Shown here piece after piece: positions 15,554 to 23,638 of a stretch of DNA of 41,155 bases. Origin of the DNA: Desulfurococcales archaeon (GTDB lineage Archaea > Thermoproteota > Thermoprotei_A > CAZTBM01 > SZUA-1508); the NCBI GenBank assembly GCA_015661855.1, contig DQVH01000134.1:1-41155 (forward strand), in the 5' to 3' direction. A program made the position numbers and the translations under genes. The notes under the pieces were generated by a model that saw only the letters and a list, made by a program, of their open reading frames with translations, did not search any database and was not told the origin of the DNA. The number at the start of each line of letters is the position of its first letter. Position 1 is the first letter of the stretch.

Positions 15554-16933
15554 ATGGAGCCTTTAGATTTGAAAATAGTTAATGCTAAGATATTTTATGA
15601 GGGAGATATTGTTGAGGGAGGTCTAGGTATTAAAGATGGTATTATTACCGTTATTTCTAAGGAGCCTCACTTACCAGTAGCTGATGAGGTGATTGATGCT
15701 AGAGGATTACTTATATTACCTGGAGTAATTGATGCTCATGCACATATACACGACCCTAACTATACTCATAGAGAGGACTTCCTCAGCGGTAGTCTTGCAG
15801 CACTTTATGGTGGTGTAACATTCTTTATAGACATGCCGTTAATAACGTATGTTGATACAGTTGATAAGGTTAGGGAGAGATTAAGTCTTGGTGAGAAATT
15901 CTCACATATAGATTTTAGTATTCACGCAGGTTTCATTAGGAATTATAATGTTGATAACATACCTGATATTGCAAAGCTTGGTATAAAGAGTTTTAAACTG
16001 TTTACTATAGGTGGTGATAAAGCTGACGATGAGACGTTCATTAGAGCTTTAAAGTATTCTAGAGATTACGATCTAATAATTACAGTTCATGCTGAAGACG
16101 ATGCTATAACCAGTGATAGTGTAAGAGAGATGAAGAGAACAGGTAGAGTAGATCCAAGAGCACATCACGAGTCAAGGCATCCTCTAGGTGAGAAATTGGC
16201 AGTGCTCAAATCTATAATCTACACGGAGTATACTGGTGGAAGACTACATATAGCCCATATTACAACAGAATATGCAGTTAATGCTGTAGAGGAAGCTAAG
16301 AGTAGAGGTTTAAAGGTTACCGCTGAAGTCTGTACACATCATCTAGTATTTACGTATAAGGATGCTGATAAGTGGGGGCCTTACCTGAAAATGAATCCAC
16401 CACTGAGAACAGTAAGAGATAGAGAGGCTTTATGGAGAGGTTTAGCAAAAGGTGTGATCGATATAGTTGTAACTGATCATGCACCTGGAACTAAGGAGGA
16501 AAAAGAGGTTGGATGGAAAAACATCTGGGATGCATGGTATGGTGTTCCTGGACTAGAAACACTCCTACCAATAATGTTTACCTACGGGTATAAGAAGGGA
16601 CTAATTAGTCTTAAAAGACTGGTCGAAGTATTATCAATAAATCCAGCTAGGATATTTGGTTTATCGTACAGGAAAGGCTCTATAAGAGTTGGTGTTGATG
16701 CAGATCTAATCGTAATAGACCCTAACTATAGTAGAATTGTTAAAGCTGATGAACTCCACTACAAAGTTGAATGGACACCCTATGAGGGTTTAGAGCTTTA
16801 CGGCTGGCCTAAAATAGTCATATTAAGAGGGGTAGTAGCTTTAAGAGATGGAGAGCTATATGTAAAGCCAGGTTACGGTAAATTCATACCGGCAGTAAAC
16901 AATTTAACAAAACACATTTTAAGTAAGACCTAA
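15554..16933 (+). CDS. Dihydroorotase/hydantoinase-type cyclic amidohydrolase
   Basis: This 459-residue enzyme belongs to the amidohydrolase superfamily and hydrolyses a cyclic amide ring. The binuclear metal ligands are visible: H62 and H64 in DAHAHIHDP, the lysine to be carboxylated in IKSFKLFT, histidines in TVHAEDD and LHIAHITT, and the aspartate in VVTDHAPGTKEE. Length is at the upper range, typical of allantoinase, hydantoinase and type I dihydroorotase. No other pyrimidine gene is nearby, so dihydroorotase, dihydropyrimidinase and allantoinase cannot be separated. GTGGTGGT precedes the ATG. The gene is flanked on both sides by C/D sRNA candidates, and its 3' end may contain the promoter of the downstream one. 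Confidence 0.85.
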   Translation: MEPLDLKIVNAKIFYEGDIVEGGLGIKDGIITVISKEPHLPVADEVIDARGLLILPGVIDAHAHIHDPNYTHREDFLSGSLAALYGGVTFFIDMPLITYVDTVDKVRERLSLGEKFSHIDFSIHAGFIRNYNVDNIPDIAKLGIKSFKLFTIGGDKADDETFIRALKYSRDYDLIITVHAEDDAITSDSVREMKRTGRVDPRAHHESRHPLGEKLAVLKSIIYTEYTGGRLHIAHITTEYAVNAVEEAKSRGLKVTAEVCTHHLVFTYKDADKWGPYLKMNPPLRTVRDREALWRGLAKGVIDIVVTDHAPGTKEEKEVGWKNIWDAWYGVPGLETLLPIMFTYGYKKGLISLKRLVEVLSINPARIFGLSYRKGSIRVGVDADLIVIDPNYSRIVKADELHYKVEWTPYEGLELYGWPKIVILRGVVALRDGELYVKPGYGKFIPAVNNLTKHILSKT

Positions 16934-16945
16934 AGTAATATTTAA

Positions 16946-17010
16946 TGGTAGATGATGATCACGGGAGATAGGATCACTCGAAATGACTGTACCTGTCTCA
17001 GCTGATACCT
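16946..17010 (+). ncRNA. C/D box sRNA (predicted to target 23S rRNA helix 93)
   Basis: It has a C box ATGATGA (16952-16958) and a D box CTGA (17002-17005), 43 bases apart. GGTA (16947-16950) before the C box pairs with TACC (17006-17009) directly after the D box, giving the expected terminal stem. A degenerate C' box ATGACTG (16983-16989) leaves a 12-nt D guide TACCTGTCTCAG (16990-17001). This pairs with UGAGACAGGU, which I recall as a conserved 23S rRNA segment right next to the target of the sRNA at 15304-15354; the fifth-nucleotide rule points to a G equivalent to E. coli 2599. No clear D' box is visible. A TATA-like TTTTAAG (16917-16923) lies inside the 3' end of the upstream gene at suitable distance. 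Confidence 0.65.
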
Positions 17011-17029
17011 CCCTTCTAAAAACACCATT

Positions 17030-17890
17030 TTAGAATTGATATGTTCCTATAATTATCCCTAATATAACAGTTAATGTACCAATAAAACCCTTAATATTTA
17101 TTCTCTCTCCCGCTACAACCATACTTAAAATTCGCCCTAATACTGGTGTAAGTGTTGTTACAAGTACACTTATCGAGACACCTGACATACTTATTGCATA
17201 TAGAAATAATGGTATACCTACACCATAACCCGTAAATCCGGTTATTATGGCTGATAGTAAAATTCTCTTTACCCTAATACCTCTAATAAATTCTCTCCTA
17301 GTGATAGATGTTAATAGTAAAGATAGTATTAAGACTCTTATAAAGCCGAGAGATATTGGATCTGTATAGTGTAGTGCAAGCTTATTGACAACACTCCCTA
17401 TACCCCATGCAAAAACTGGTATAAGACTTATAATACTACTTCTGAATCGAATTCCACCCCCACTATTCTCTATAAAGATCAAGTATATGCCTAGAATTGA
17501 TAATAACGTACCAGCAACCAGCTTTACTGTAAGTTTTTCTCCGAGTAGTAATGCGGCTAGTATTTGCGATATAAAGACATACGTATAGCCTACTGTAATA
17601 GCTCTTCCGGCACCAATTCTCCTTATTGAGGCGATATAAGCTATATCTCCTATACCTGGACCTATAATTGATGAAGCAATTATAAATGGTATTCCGGATG
17701 GTATAACTTTTACATTTACTTTGGAAATTAAAATAATCATTAAGAGTATAGGTGTGGCTGTAATAGCTCTGATAGCATTAAATGCAATAGAACTTATCCC
17801 ACCACTATATCTTTTAATTAATGGTGCGTTAATACTCCATAGAGTTGCCGCAATTAATGCTAGTACTACTCCCTGATACACTATATTCAT
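17030..17890 (-). CDS. EamA/DMT-family transporter
   Basis: This is a ten-helix membrane transporter of the drug/metabolite family, with two EamA repeats: one from about residue 5 (LALIAATLWSINAPLIKRY) and one from about residue 150 (ISLIPVFAWGIGSVVNKLAL). Each carries the typical tryptophan-rich first helix. I choose the ATG at 17890 (286 residues), which puts the first membrane helix at the start as the family expects. A TATA box ATTTATATAT (17935-17926 on the minus strand) lies about 40 bases upstream and would give a leader of some 15 bases; a longer frame opening at 18061 would start upstream of that promoter. The transported substrate is unknown. Confidence 0.85.
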   Translation of the reverse strand: MNIVYQGVVLALIAATLWSINAPLIKRYSGGISSIAFNAIRAITATPILLMIILISKVNVKVIPSGIPFIIASSIIGPGIGDIAYIASIRRIGAGRAITVGYTYVFISQILAALLLGEKLTVKLVAGTLLSILGIYLIFIENSGGGIRFRSSIISLIPVFAWGIGSVVNKLALHYTDPISLGFIRVLILSLLLTSITRREFIRGIRVKRILLSAIITGFTGYGVGIPLFLYAISMSGVSISVLVTTLTPVLGRILSMVVAGERINIKGFIGTLTVILGIIIGTYQF

Positions 17891-18129
17891 AATGATCAGC
17901 CTAGAGCGGTTAAAACTTATTAAAAATATATAAATTTTACTCAGTAATGTAGAAGTTAACAATTCTATACTACCAGCCTTTAAAGTCGTGAAGGATAAGT
18001 TTAGTATGAAAGAATGAAGCTTAAGTACTATCTCCATGTCACCATGCTCATGAGGAAACATGTATAACTAATAAGTTGTTAATATTAACTAGGTAGTCAG
18101 CTATTAAATATGGATTACTAGGTGTCTAT

Positions 18130-19101
18130 TTGGATGTTAATCTGAGAAGGTATATACTTTGGTTTACTACCTCTTTACTCATTGTTACGGTAGTTTTATT
18201 TATTTATTCTATTATAACTGAAGCTGATATGCTATTAGTTTTTAGTTTACACCCATTGGCATGTTCATTCATAGTCTTCCTGTATCTACTAGCGTTAGTA
18301 TGTAGTGGTGTAAGATTGTATTTTCTAGCTAAAGCTGCTAATATAAGGATTAGCATTGTTAATTGTATTATCTTACGTTTTGCATCACAAGCAATATCAA
18401 ATATTACACCCTCTTTTATGGGTGGTGAGGTAGTTAGAATAGTAACATTGAGATGTATAGGTGAAAATGCCAATATTTATAAAGCTTTAGCTATAGTTTT
18501 ATATGAGATATTACTTGATGTTACAATTACTAATACTATTTCACTTATTACTTCAGCTTACTTTATTTTCATACATGGACATCTACTCTTCATAATACCG
18601 TTTACAGCATCACTATATTTAATTTCATTCTGGTTTCTTACCTTCATAATATTCCTAACAGGCCACATTAGAGGTGCTTTTGTGAGTTTTATCTCGGCAT
18701 TTACTAATAGGTTTAAGCCGAATATGAGTTTAAGTTTAGAGCAGTTTATTAGGGGTGTTGGGAGTGTTATGGGAACTCTACTTTCCGTAAAGAATGTTGT
18801 TATTACTTTATTTCTAACTATACTTGCTATTCTATTTCAGGCTTTAACCATATACTTTTCTAGCTCCTTTCTAGAGCTTAATATTGGGGTTTTCTATGCA
18901 CTTTTAGCATACTGTATTATGTTAGCTCTTGGTGTAGTTCCAACACCGGGAGGTGCTGGTGGAGTAGAATTTGGGGCTTACTTAATGCTTAGACCTAGTA
19001 TAGTTATAGTATGGAGGATATTAACATATCATGTTATCACGTTTATCTCAATGATGTTTCTCATAGTTCTAATTGTGAAGTATAGTTTAAAACTCGATTA
19101 G
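18130..19101 (+). CDS. UPF0104 / LPG-synthase-like flippase-domain membrane protein
   Basis: This 323-residue membrane protein starts at TTG (18130), with AGGTG seven bases upstream. It has about eight membrane helices and the family signature PTPGGAGGVEFG near residues 275-290. The charged patch ITPSFMGGEVVRIVTL near residue 97 is also typical of UPF0104 (YbhN-like, lysylphosphatidylglycerol synthase transmembrane region). In bacteria such domains translocate lipids; in archaea the role is unknown, perhaps lipid or polyprenyl-glycan transport. It is divergent from the EamA gene, with 240 bases between the starts. Confidence 0.85.
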   Translation: MDVNLRRYILWFTTSLLIVTVVLFIYSIITEADMLLVFSLHPLACSFIVFLYLLALVCSGVRLYFLAKAANIRISIVNCIILRFASQAISNITPSFMGGEVVRIVTLRCIGENANIYKALAIVLYEILLDVTITNTISLITSAYFIFIHGHLLFIIPFTASLYLISFWFLTFIIFLTGHIRGAFVSFISAFTNRFKPNMSLSLEQFIRGVGSVMGTLLSVKNVVITLFLTILAILFQALTIYFSSSFLELNIGVFYALLAYCIMLALGVVPTPGGAGGVEFGAYLMLRPSIVIVWRILTYHVITFISMMFLIVLIVKYSLKLD

Positions 19102-19143
19102 TATTGTATTGATGCTACTTAGTTTCCTCTTATAATTCTCGTT

Positions 19144-20328
19144 TCACTCTATCCAGTCTTGTGTTTGGATTTTTGTTGGTATATATACGTCTGCTAAGAA
19201 CTTTATACCCTTACTTGCTATAGCTTCAATCTCTAATTTCTTCCTCTCCTTTAGGAATATCGATATTTCTCTACGCCACTTCTCAGTTTGGAACCACTTA
19301 TACTTTAGTAGCTCTTTAGCTCTCTTTATATCGGCTGGTTTAGCGTTAATTACGTAGTTTCTTCTATCACTATCTGATAGGTAGGGTTTCTTTATCCATT
19401 TCCCTCCCTCCTTTAATCCAAAAACATCTGTCATTGAGACCCCTAAGAATTTAGCTTTAGGTGTAGCTAGCCTTTCACTCTCATATGATAATGTTATCGA
19501 TCCTATTTTGAATACGGAGTATATGTACCATCCATAGGGGTCTGCATCTGTCAATATGTAGACTGGTAACCCCCATTCCTCATTCAATCTTCTCACGAAT
19601 CTCCTCGTAGCTCTATCTGGCTGGCCAGCACTAGTTATTAGTAGTGCTCGGTGTTTCTCCCAGAATCTATACCTGTGTAGTTGCTGAAATACTGCATCCT
19701 TCTCAACAACTAATACATACTCTGCATCAATATCTTTAATTTCTATTAAGTCAGGTGTTGGTTCTAAAGCGTATGCTCCATGGCCCATCTTTGATGCATC
19801 GATAATGTCGTTTCCAGATTTCAATATTATTTTTCCTACAAGTTTACCCTTCTCCTTACTAAGTATTAACATGTCCTCTCTTAAGAGTCCAGTATAAACC
19901 TCTATATCTCTTATAACTGCATCTGACTCTTTCTGTTCATCCCATGTATTTTCCTCTCTCTTTTTACCATCTAAATCATAGTATACTATTGTATGTTTAC
20001 CTCTATAATATAGATCTCTTATTGTTGGATACTCATTGTTTATTAATGCTTCGTATATTATCTTCGCCATTAGCATTGTTTGCATAAACTTTTTGGCTTC
20101 ATGTACATCTAGGAATCTACGTTTAATCTTTTCAGGACCTAGTAATAGTAGACCACGTTCTACATCGAATATAGTATTTGATAGTGTCCTTTTAGGTAGT
20201 ACTAGTGTTGGGTTTTCCCCCGCCTTAATTTGATCTATTATTTCAAGGAATTTTTGGTGTAGTATCTGGGCTGCTTTAAGTCTTTGAGTATAATCTATAT
20301 CTATAGGGTTTTCCTTCTGCTTACTCAT
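19144..20328 (-). CDS. top6A: DNA topoisomerase VI subunit A
   Basis: This 394-residue protein is the DNA-cleaving subunit of type IIB topoisomerase VI, related to Spo11. The 5Y-CAP domain carries the catalytic tyrosine, most likely in the YPTIRDLYYRGKH segment near residue 106. The Toprim domain shows the acidic glutamate in VLVVEKDAVF and the DTD-type motif ILTDADPYGWYIY. The C-terminal half, with LSYESERLATPKAKFLGVS, is conserved in archaeal subunits. The ATG is preceded by GGGTGT. It lies 12 bases after the subunit B gene and is co-transcribed with it. The enzyme decatenates and relaxes DNA using ATP. Confidence 0.97.
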   Translation of the reverse strand: MSKQKENPIDIDYTQRLKAAQILHQKFLEIIDQIKAGENPTLVLPKRTLSNTIFDVERGLLLLGPEKIKRRFLDVHEAKKFMQTMLMAKIIYEALINNEYPTIRDLYYRGKHTIVYYDLDGKKREENTWDEQKESDAVIRDIEVYTGLLREDMLILSKEKGKLVGKIILKSGNDIIDASKMGHGAYALEPTPDLIEIKDIDAEYVLVVEKDAVFQQLHRYRFWEKHRALLITSAGQPDRATRRFVRRLNEEWGLPVYILTDADPYGWYIYSVFKIGSITLSYESERLATPKAKFLGVSMTDVFGLKEGGKWIKKPYLSDSDRRNYVINAKPADIKRAKELLKYKWFQTEKWRREISIFLKERKKLEIEAIASKGIKFLADVYIPTKIQTQDWIE

Positions 20329-20340
20329 CGTATTACACCC

Positions 20341-21933
20341 TTACGTACTTATTTTAACCTTTATTTTTGATAAGTCAAATTTACCTTTAAGACCTAGTTT
20401 TTCAAGTTTAACTTCTAGTATTTTATAGAGCATTTTAGCTATTTGTTCAGGTGAAAGACCGTTATGTTCTCCTGTTGGAGGTCTACTGATTACTGCTAGG
20501 CTTTCTGAGACTTCGGGTATATATTTTGCTAGTGCAACTATCTTTTTCTTTGCCTCTAGCTCCCTCATTTTCTTTGAGATGTAGGTTTTTAGTTTTCTTG
20601 CAGCCTCTCTTATAGCGTTTTTTAGCTCTCTTTCCACTTCAGGTACTTCTGCAACACTCTCCTTACCAACACCCTTGTATGGTACTTTAGTACTACATAT
20701 ATGTGTTAGAATCGCTAGTGGTGCTGGAAATGTAACTCCGTAGTTTCTCCAATCTATCTCTTCAGTTACAACCTTCCATGCAACATCAGCTTTCTCATCG
20801 TATAATAGTGGTATCTTATTTGCAAACCTGTATAGGTATGGTGTTTCAGCAGGTGGTATTTGCCCTCCATAGGCTATTCCAACTTCAACTATAAATGGGT
20901 GTCCACTATATGCTGATGGCTTACGTGTTACTGCTACAACAAATTCTGGTTTTAGTATCTGTTTTAACCCTGCTTCAATTATTTCTTCACCTAGTGGTGA
21001 TAGGGAAGTTCCTCTTGGACTCTTAAATCCATTAAACTCCTTTAGCTTCATTGCTAGATATTTTAGATCGTCTATTGAGAGTTCTGACGGCTTAATGTTA
21101 GGGTCTAGTTTCGCAAATTCTAGAAATTCTTTAGCAGCTTTCTCACCTACACTTTGGAATGCTTTAATTAGGAATTCTAGTAGGGTATTTGCTTCAATAT
21201 TTGAAATAAGTGTTTTTAATAGCTCTATATCAACACCATGTGGATGAGGTTTAGTCTCTTTAGGTGGCGGTGGAAGTTTACGTATTACACGAGGGTAATG
21301 GTGGACATTACCATCAGGATCCTTAAAGTAGATATTCGCATATGGTGCAACCATAGCTGTACGCTTTATGTACTCTATGATTCTCGATTTAGCTCTACCC
21401 CAATCACCTTCAACTACAACTGAGACTAGTGTACCATGTCTTCTCCTTTTGAGCTTTCTAACTTTTCTCTCTAAGACTATTGGCTGGTTCTTTTCAATAT
21501 CAATTAGTATTTTGAATGAATATTTATACTTAGACCTATAGGGTACTGTTTCAACAATTACAGGTTTACCTGTTGTTATTTGACCATAGAGTATTGCCAT
21601 TTTAACTCCTAAACCAAACATTCCCCTCGTCTGTTTTAGAACATATTTTGATCCATAAAGTACCTGTCCAAATGCTTGTGGAACATGTTCTGGTGGGATA
21701 CCTATACCGTTATCTGCTACCGTAACTCTATAGTGTGGTGCTTCATTACTCTCTCTTGATATTTCTACTTGAATGGTTGGCAATATGCCATAGCAATCTG
21801 TAGCGTCAAGTGCATTCTCTACAAGTTCTCTAACAGTTTGATATAGTGCTCTTGCGGGATTCGAGAAGCCTGCTATCTCCCTATTTCTATAGAAGAACTC
21901 TGCTGGACTAAGACTTTTAAACTTCTCTGGCAT
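20341..21933 (-). CDS. top6B: DNA topoisomerase VI subunit B
   Basis: This is the ATPase subunit of topoisomerase VI, a GHKL protein. The Bergerat fold motifs are seen: RELVENALDATD, TVADNGIGIP, and RGMFGLGVKMAILYGQ, with a C-terminal transducer domain. I choose the ATG at 21933 (530 residues), which gives the MPEKFKSLSPAEFF start usual in crenarchaea and has GGGGGT just upstream; a GTG at 21957 would add eight residues. It heads the two-gene top6B-top6A operon on the minus strand. Confidence 0.96.
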   Translation of the reverse strand: MPEKFKSLSPAEFFYRNREIAGFSNPARALYQTVRELVENALDATDCYGILPTIQVEISRESNEAPHYRVTVADNGIGIPPEHVPQAFGQVLYGSKYVLKQTRGMFGLGVKMAILYGQITTGKPVIVETVPYRSKYKYSFKILIDIEKNQPIVLERKVRKLKRRRHGTLVSVVVEGDWGRAKSRIIEYIKRTAMVAPYANIYFKDPDGNVHHYPRVIRKLPPPPKETKPHPHGVDIELLKTLISNIEANTLLEFLIKAFQSVGEKAAKEFLEFAKLDPNIKPSELSIDDLKYLAMKLKEFNGFKSPRGTSLSPLGEEIIEAGLKQILKPEFVVAVTRKPSAYSGHPFIVEVGIAYGGQIPPAETPYLYRFANKIPLLYDEKADVAWKVVTEEIDWRNYGVTFPAPLAILTHICSTKVPYKGVGKESVAEVPEVERELKNAIREAARKLKTYISKKMRELEAKKKIVALAKYIPEVSESLAVISRPPTGEHNGLSPEQIAKMLYKILEVKLEKLGLKGKFDLSKIKVKIST

Positions 21934-22084
21934 ACCATTATTACCCCCATGGATCACTCTTCCTCTATGTCAGGTTAGTAGTTAGCACTCTAACACTTTA
22001 TTAGATTTGGGGTGTTATATGCTGGAGAGTACACAACTGTATATTTAAGGTGAATTTAAAGATGTTACTGTACTCCGTACTAGG

Positions 22085-23026
22085 TTAGCCTTTATGTAGT
22101 AGTTTCTTTATAGCTGCATATAGTAGTGGTAGTATTAGTGTTGCATCACCATATACTACCGTTTTTCTCGCACTAGGTTTAATCTTGCCCCATGAGATAG
22201 CTTCGTGAGGTCTAGCCCCACTTAGACTCCCATCATACTCTATAGCTGTAGTTATATAAACTACATAGTCTAGTCCACCCTTAAACTGATTCCACCATAT
22301 TGTATGATGTTTACTTATACCCCCACCTATTATTAGAGCACTAGTCTCCTTTGCCGAAAATACTATATCAGCTAGCTCTTTCTCATCCCTAAATAGGTCT
22401 AACTTAAACTTTTTAAACTGTGAGTACATGAACAATTGTGTTCCGAAAGCGCCATCCACTATTCCAGGTACATATATGGGGACATTCCTTTCATAAGCTA
22501 CTCTGAGTATAGAGTTTTTATCGTTAATGTACTTTCCGAAAGCGTAAAGTAGCTCTCTAACACCCCACTCGGTTTTACCTGTTTCTTCAAGAATTTTATC
22601 TAGTATTTCCCGAGTCTTCCTTTCAATTAGGGGTCCATAGTCATCAATTTTAATGAATATATTGCCTAGTCTATGATATCCTTGTTTATATAGCTCATAG
22701 TCGTTTACCTCAAAGTATCCTTTTAAGTATGCTCCTCCAAAACTCCGTGCTATATCGTGATCTATAGCCCCACATGTAGTTATAATAATGTCGACGAATC
22801 CCTCCCTTACCATTTGCGCTATAAGCCCTCTAATACCGGTAGCTATAATGTTCCCTGTGAACGATAGAAACTTTACTGCACCCCTCCTATAGGCGTTAAC
22901 TAGTATTTCTGCAGCCTCAATTATACTTGCAGGTGTAAATCCGTGAGATACAGATAGTAGTTCAATAAATTCACCTAACGACATATTGGGGTCTACATTA
23001 ATATCTTTAATTCGGTTACGCTCCAT
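22085..23026 (-). CDS. dys: Deoxyhypusine synthase
   Basis: This enzyme moves the aminobutyl group of spermidine to a lysine of aIF5A, the first step of hypusine formation. It shows the NAD-binding TGNIIATG-like segment (SFTGNIIATGIRGLI), TTCGAIDHDIARSFGG, the catalytic lysine in IIGGGISKHHTIWW, and the spermidine-binding YDGSLSGARPHEAISWGK. I start at ATG 23026 (313 residues); GAGGTT lies seven bases upstream, and a TTG one codon earlier is less likely. Length is normal. A spermidine-synthase-type gene at 29467-30333 could provide its substrate. Confidence 0.96.
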   Translation of the reverse strand: MERNRIKDINVDPNMSLGEFIELLSVSHGFTPASIIEAAEILVNAYRRGAVKFLSFTGNIIATGIRGLIAQMVREGFVDIIITTCGAIDHDIARSFGGAYLKGYFEVNDYELYKQGYHRLGNIFIKIDDYGPLIERKTREILDKILEETGKTEWGVRELLYAFGKYINDKNSILRVAYERNVPIYVPGIVDGAFGTQLFMYSQFKKFKLDLFRDEKELADIVFSAKETSALIIGGGISKHHTIWWNQFKGGLDYVVYITTAIEYDGSLSGARPHEAISWGKIKPSARKTVVYGDATLILPLLYAAIKKLLHKG

Positions 23027-23110
23027 CAATACAACCTCGAATCACTCTCATACAGCACTACCCTCTACTGCACTTTATAAACTCTAAGATAGTGTGGAGG
23101 CCGAGATAAT

Positions 23111-23572
23111 ATGGTGAGTGTATGGGCGAAGAGAGCTGAAATATCAACACCAATAATAGCTATACTCGTAACTGTAGCTGCACTAGCTGTAACGGGTATA
23201 GCTGTAGCGTGGATGGTTAAAGTTGGAACTTCAGCAGCAAAGCAGGGTGTATTATCAATTACGGGTACTGCAATACTAACTTACGACCCTAACGATGGCT
23301 CATACCATTTAACATTTACCATAAGGAATATTGGTAATCAACCTGCAAAACTACTCGCTGTACAAATAGCGTCTAGTCCGCCAATAAAACTAAATTCAAC
23401 AAATACCTCTGTTGATGGCGAATCATCACTAATAATACCTACAGACTCAAGTTCACACATAGTACACATAGTAGTCCCGGAAACATCAATACCTACACCA
23501 TCAAGTGAGGTAGTACAGGTAATACTACATACAGATCAAGGCTCAATAACCTTCTCAGCATACTACGGATAA
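23111..23572 (+). CDS. Type IV pilin-like protein with class III signal peptide
   Basis: This 153-residue protein begins with a short basic leader and an uninterrupted hydrophobic helix: KRAEISTPIIAILVTVAAL. A prepilin peptidase (PibD/FlaK) would cut near KRA, leaving a pilin whose helix packs in the filament core. The rest is beta-rich and serine/threonine-rich (DGSYHLTFTIRNIGNQPAKL), as in archaeal pilins of the FlaG/FlaF and PilA type. TTTATAAA at about 23074-23081 is 30 bases upstream, leaving a very short leader. The next two genes encode a secretion ATPase and its membrane platform, so this is most likely the pilus subunit. No prepilin peptidase gene is in the window. Confidence 0.82.
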   Translation: MVSVWAKRAEISTPIIAILVTVAALAVTGIAVAWMVKVGTSAAKQGVLSITGTAILTYDPNDGSYHLTFTIRNIGNQPAKLLAVQIASSPPIKLNSTNTSVDGESSLIIPTDSSSHIVHIVVPETSIPTPSSEVVQVILHTDQGSITFSAYYG

Positions 23573-23638
23573 GCATAATGAGTCTACATTAAACCATAAA
23601 ACTCCTTCTTTACCATAACTAACGTTGAAGGTGATAAA

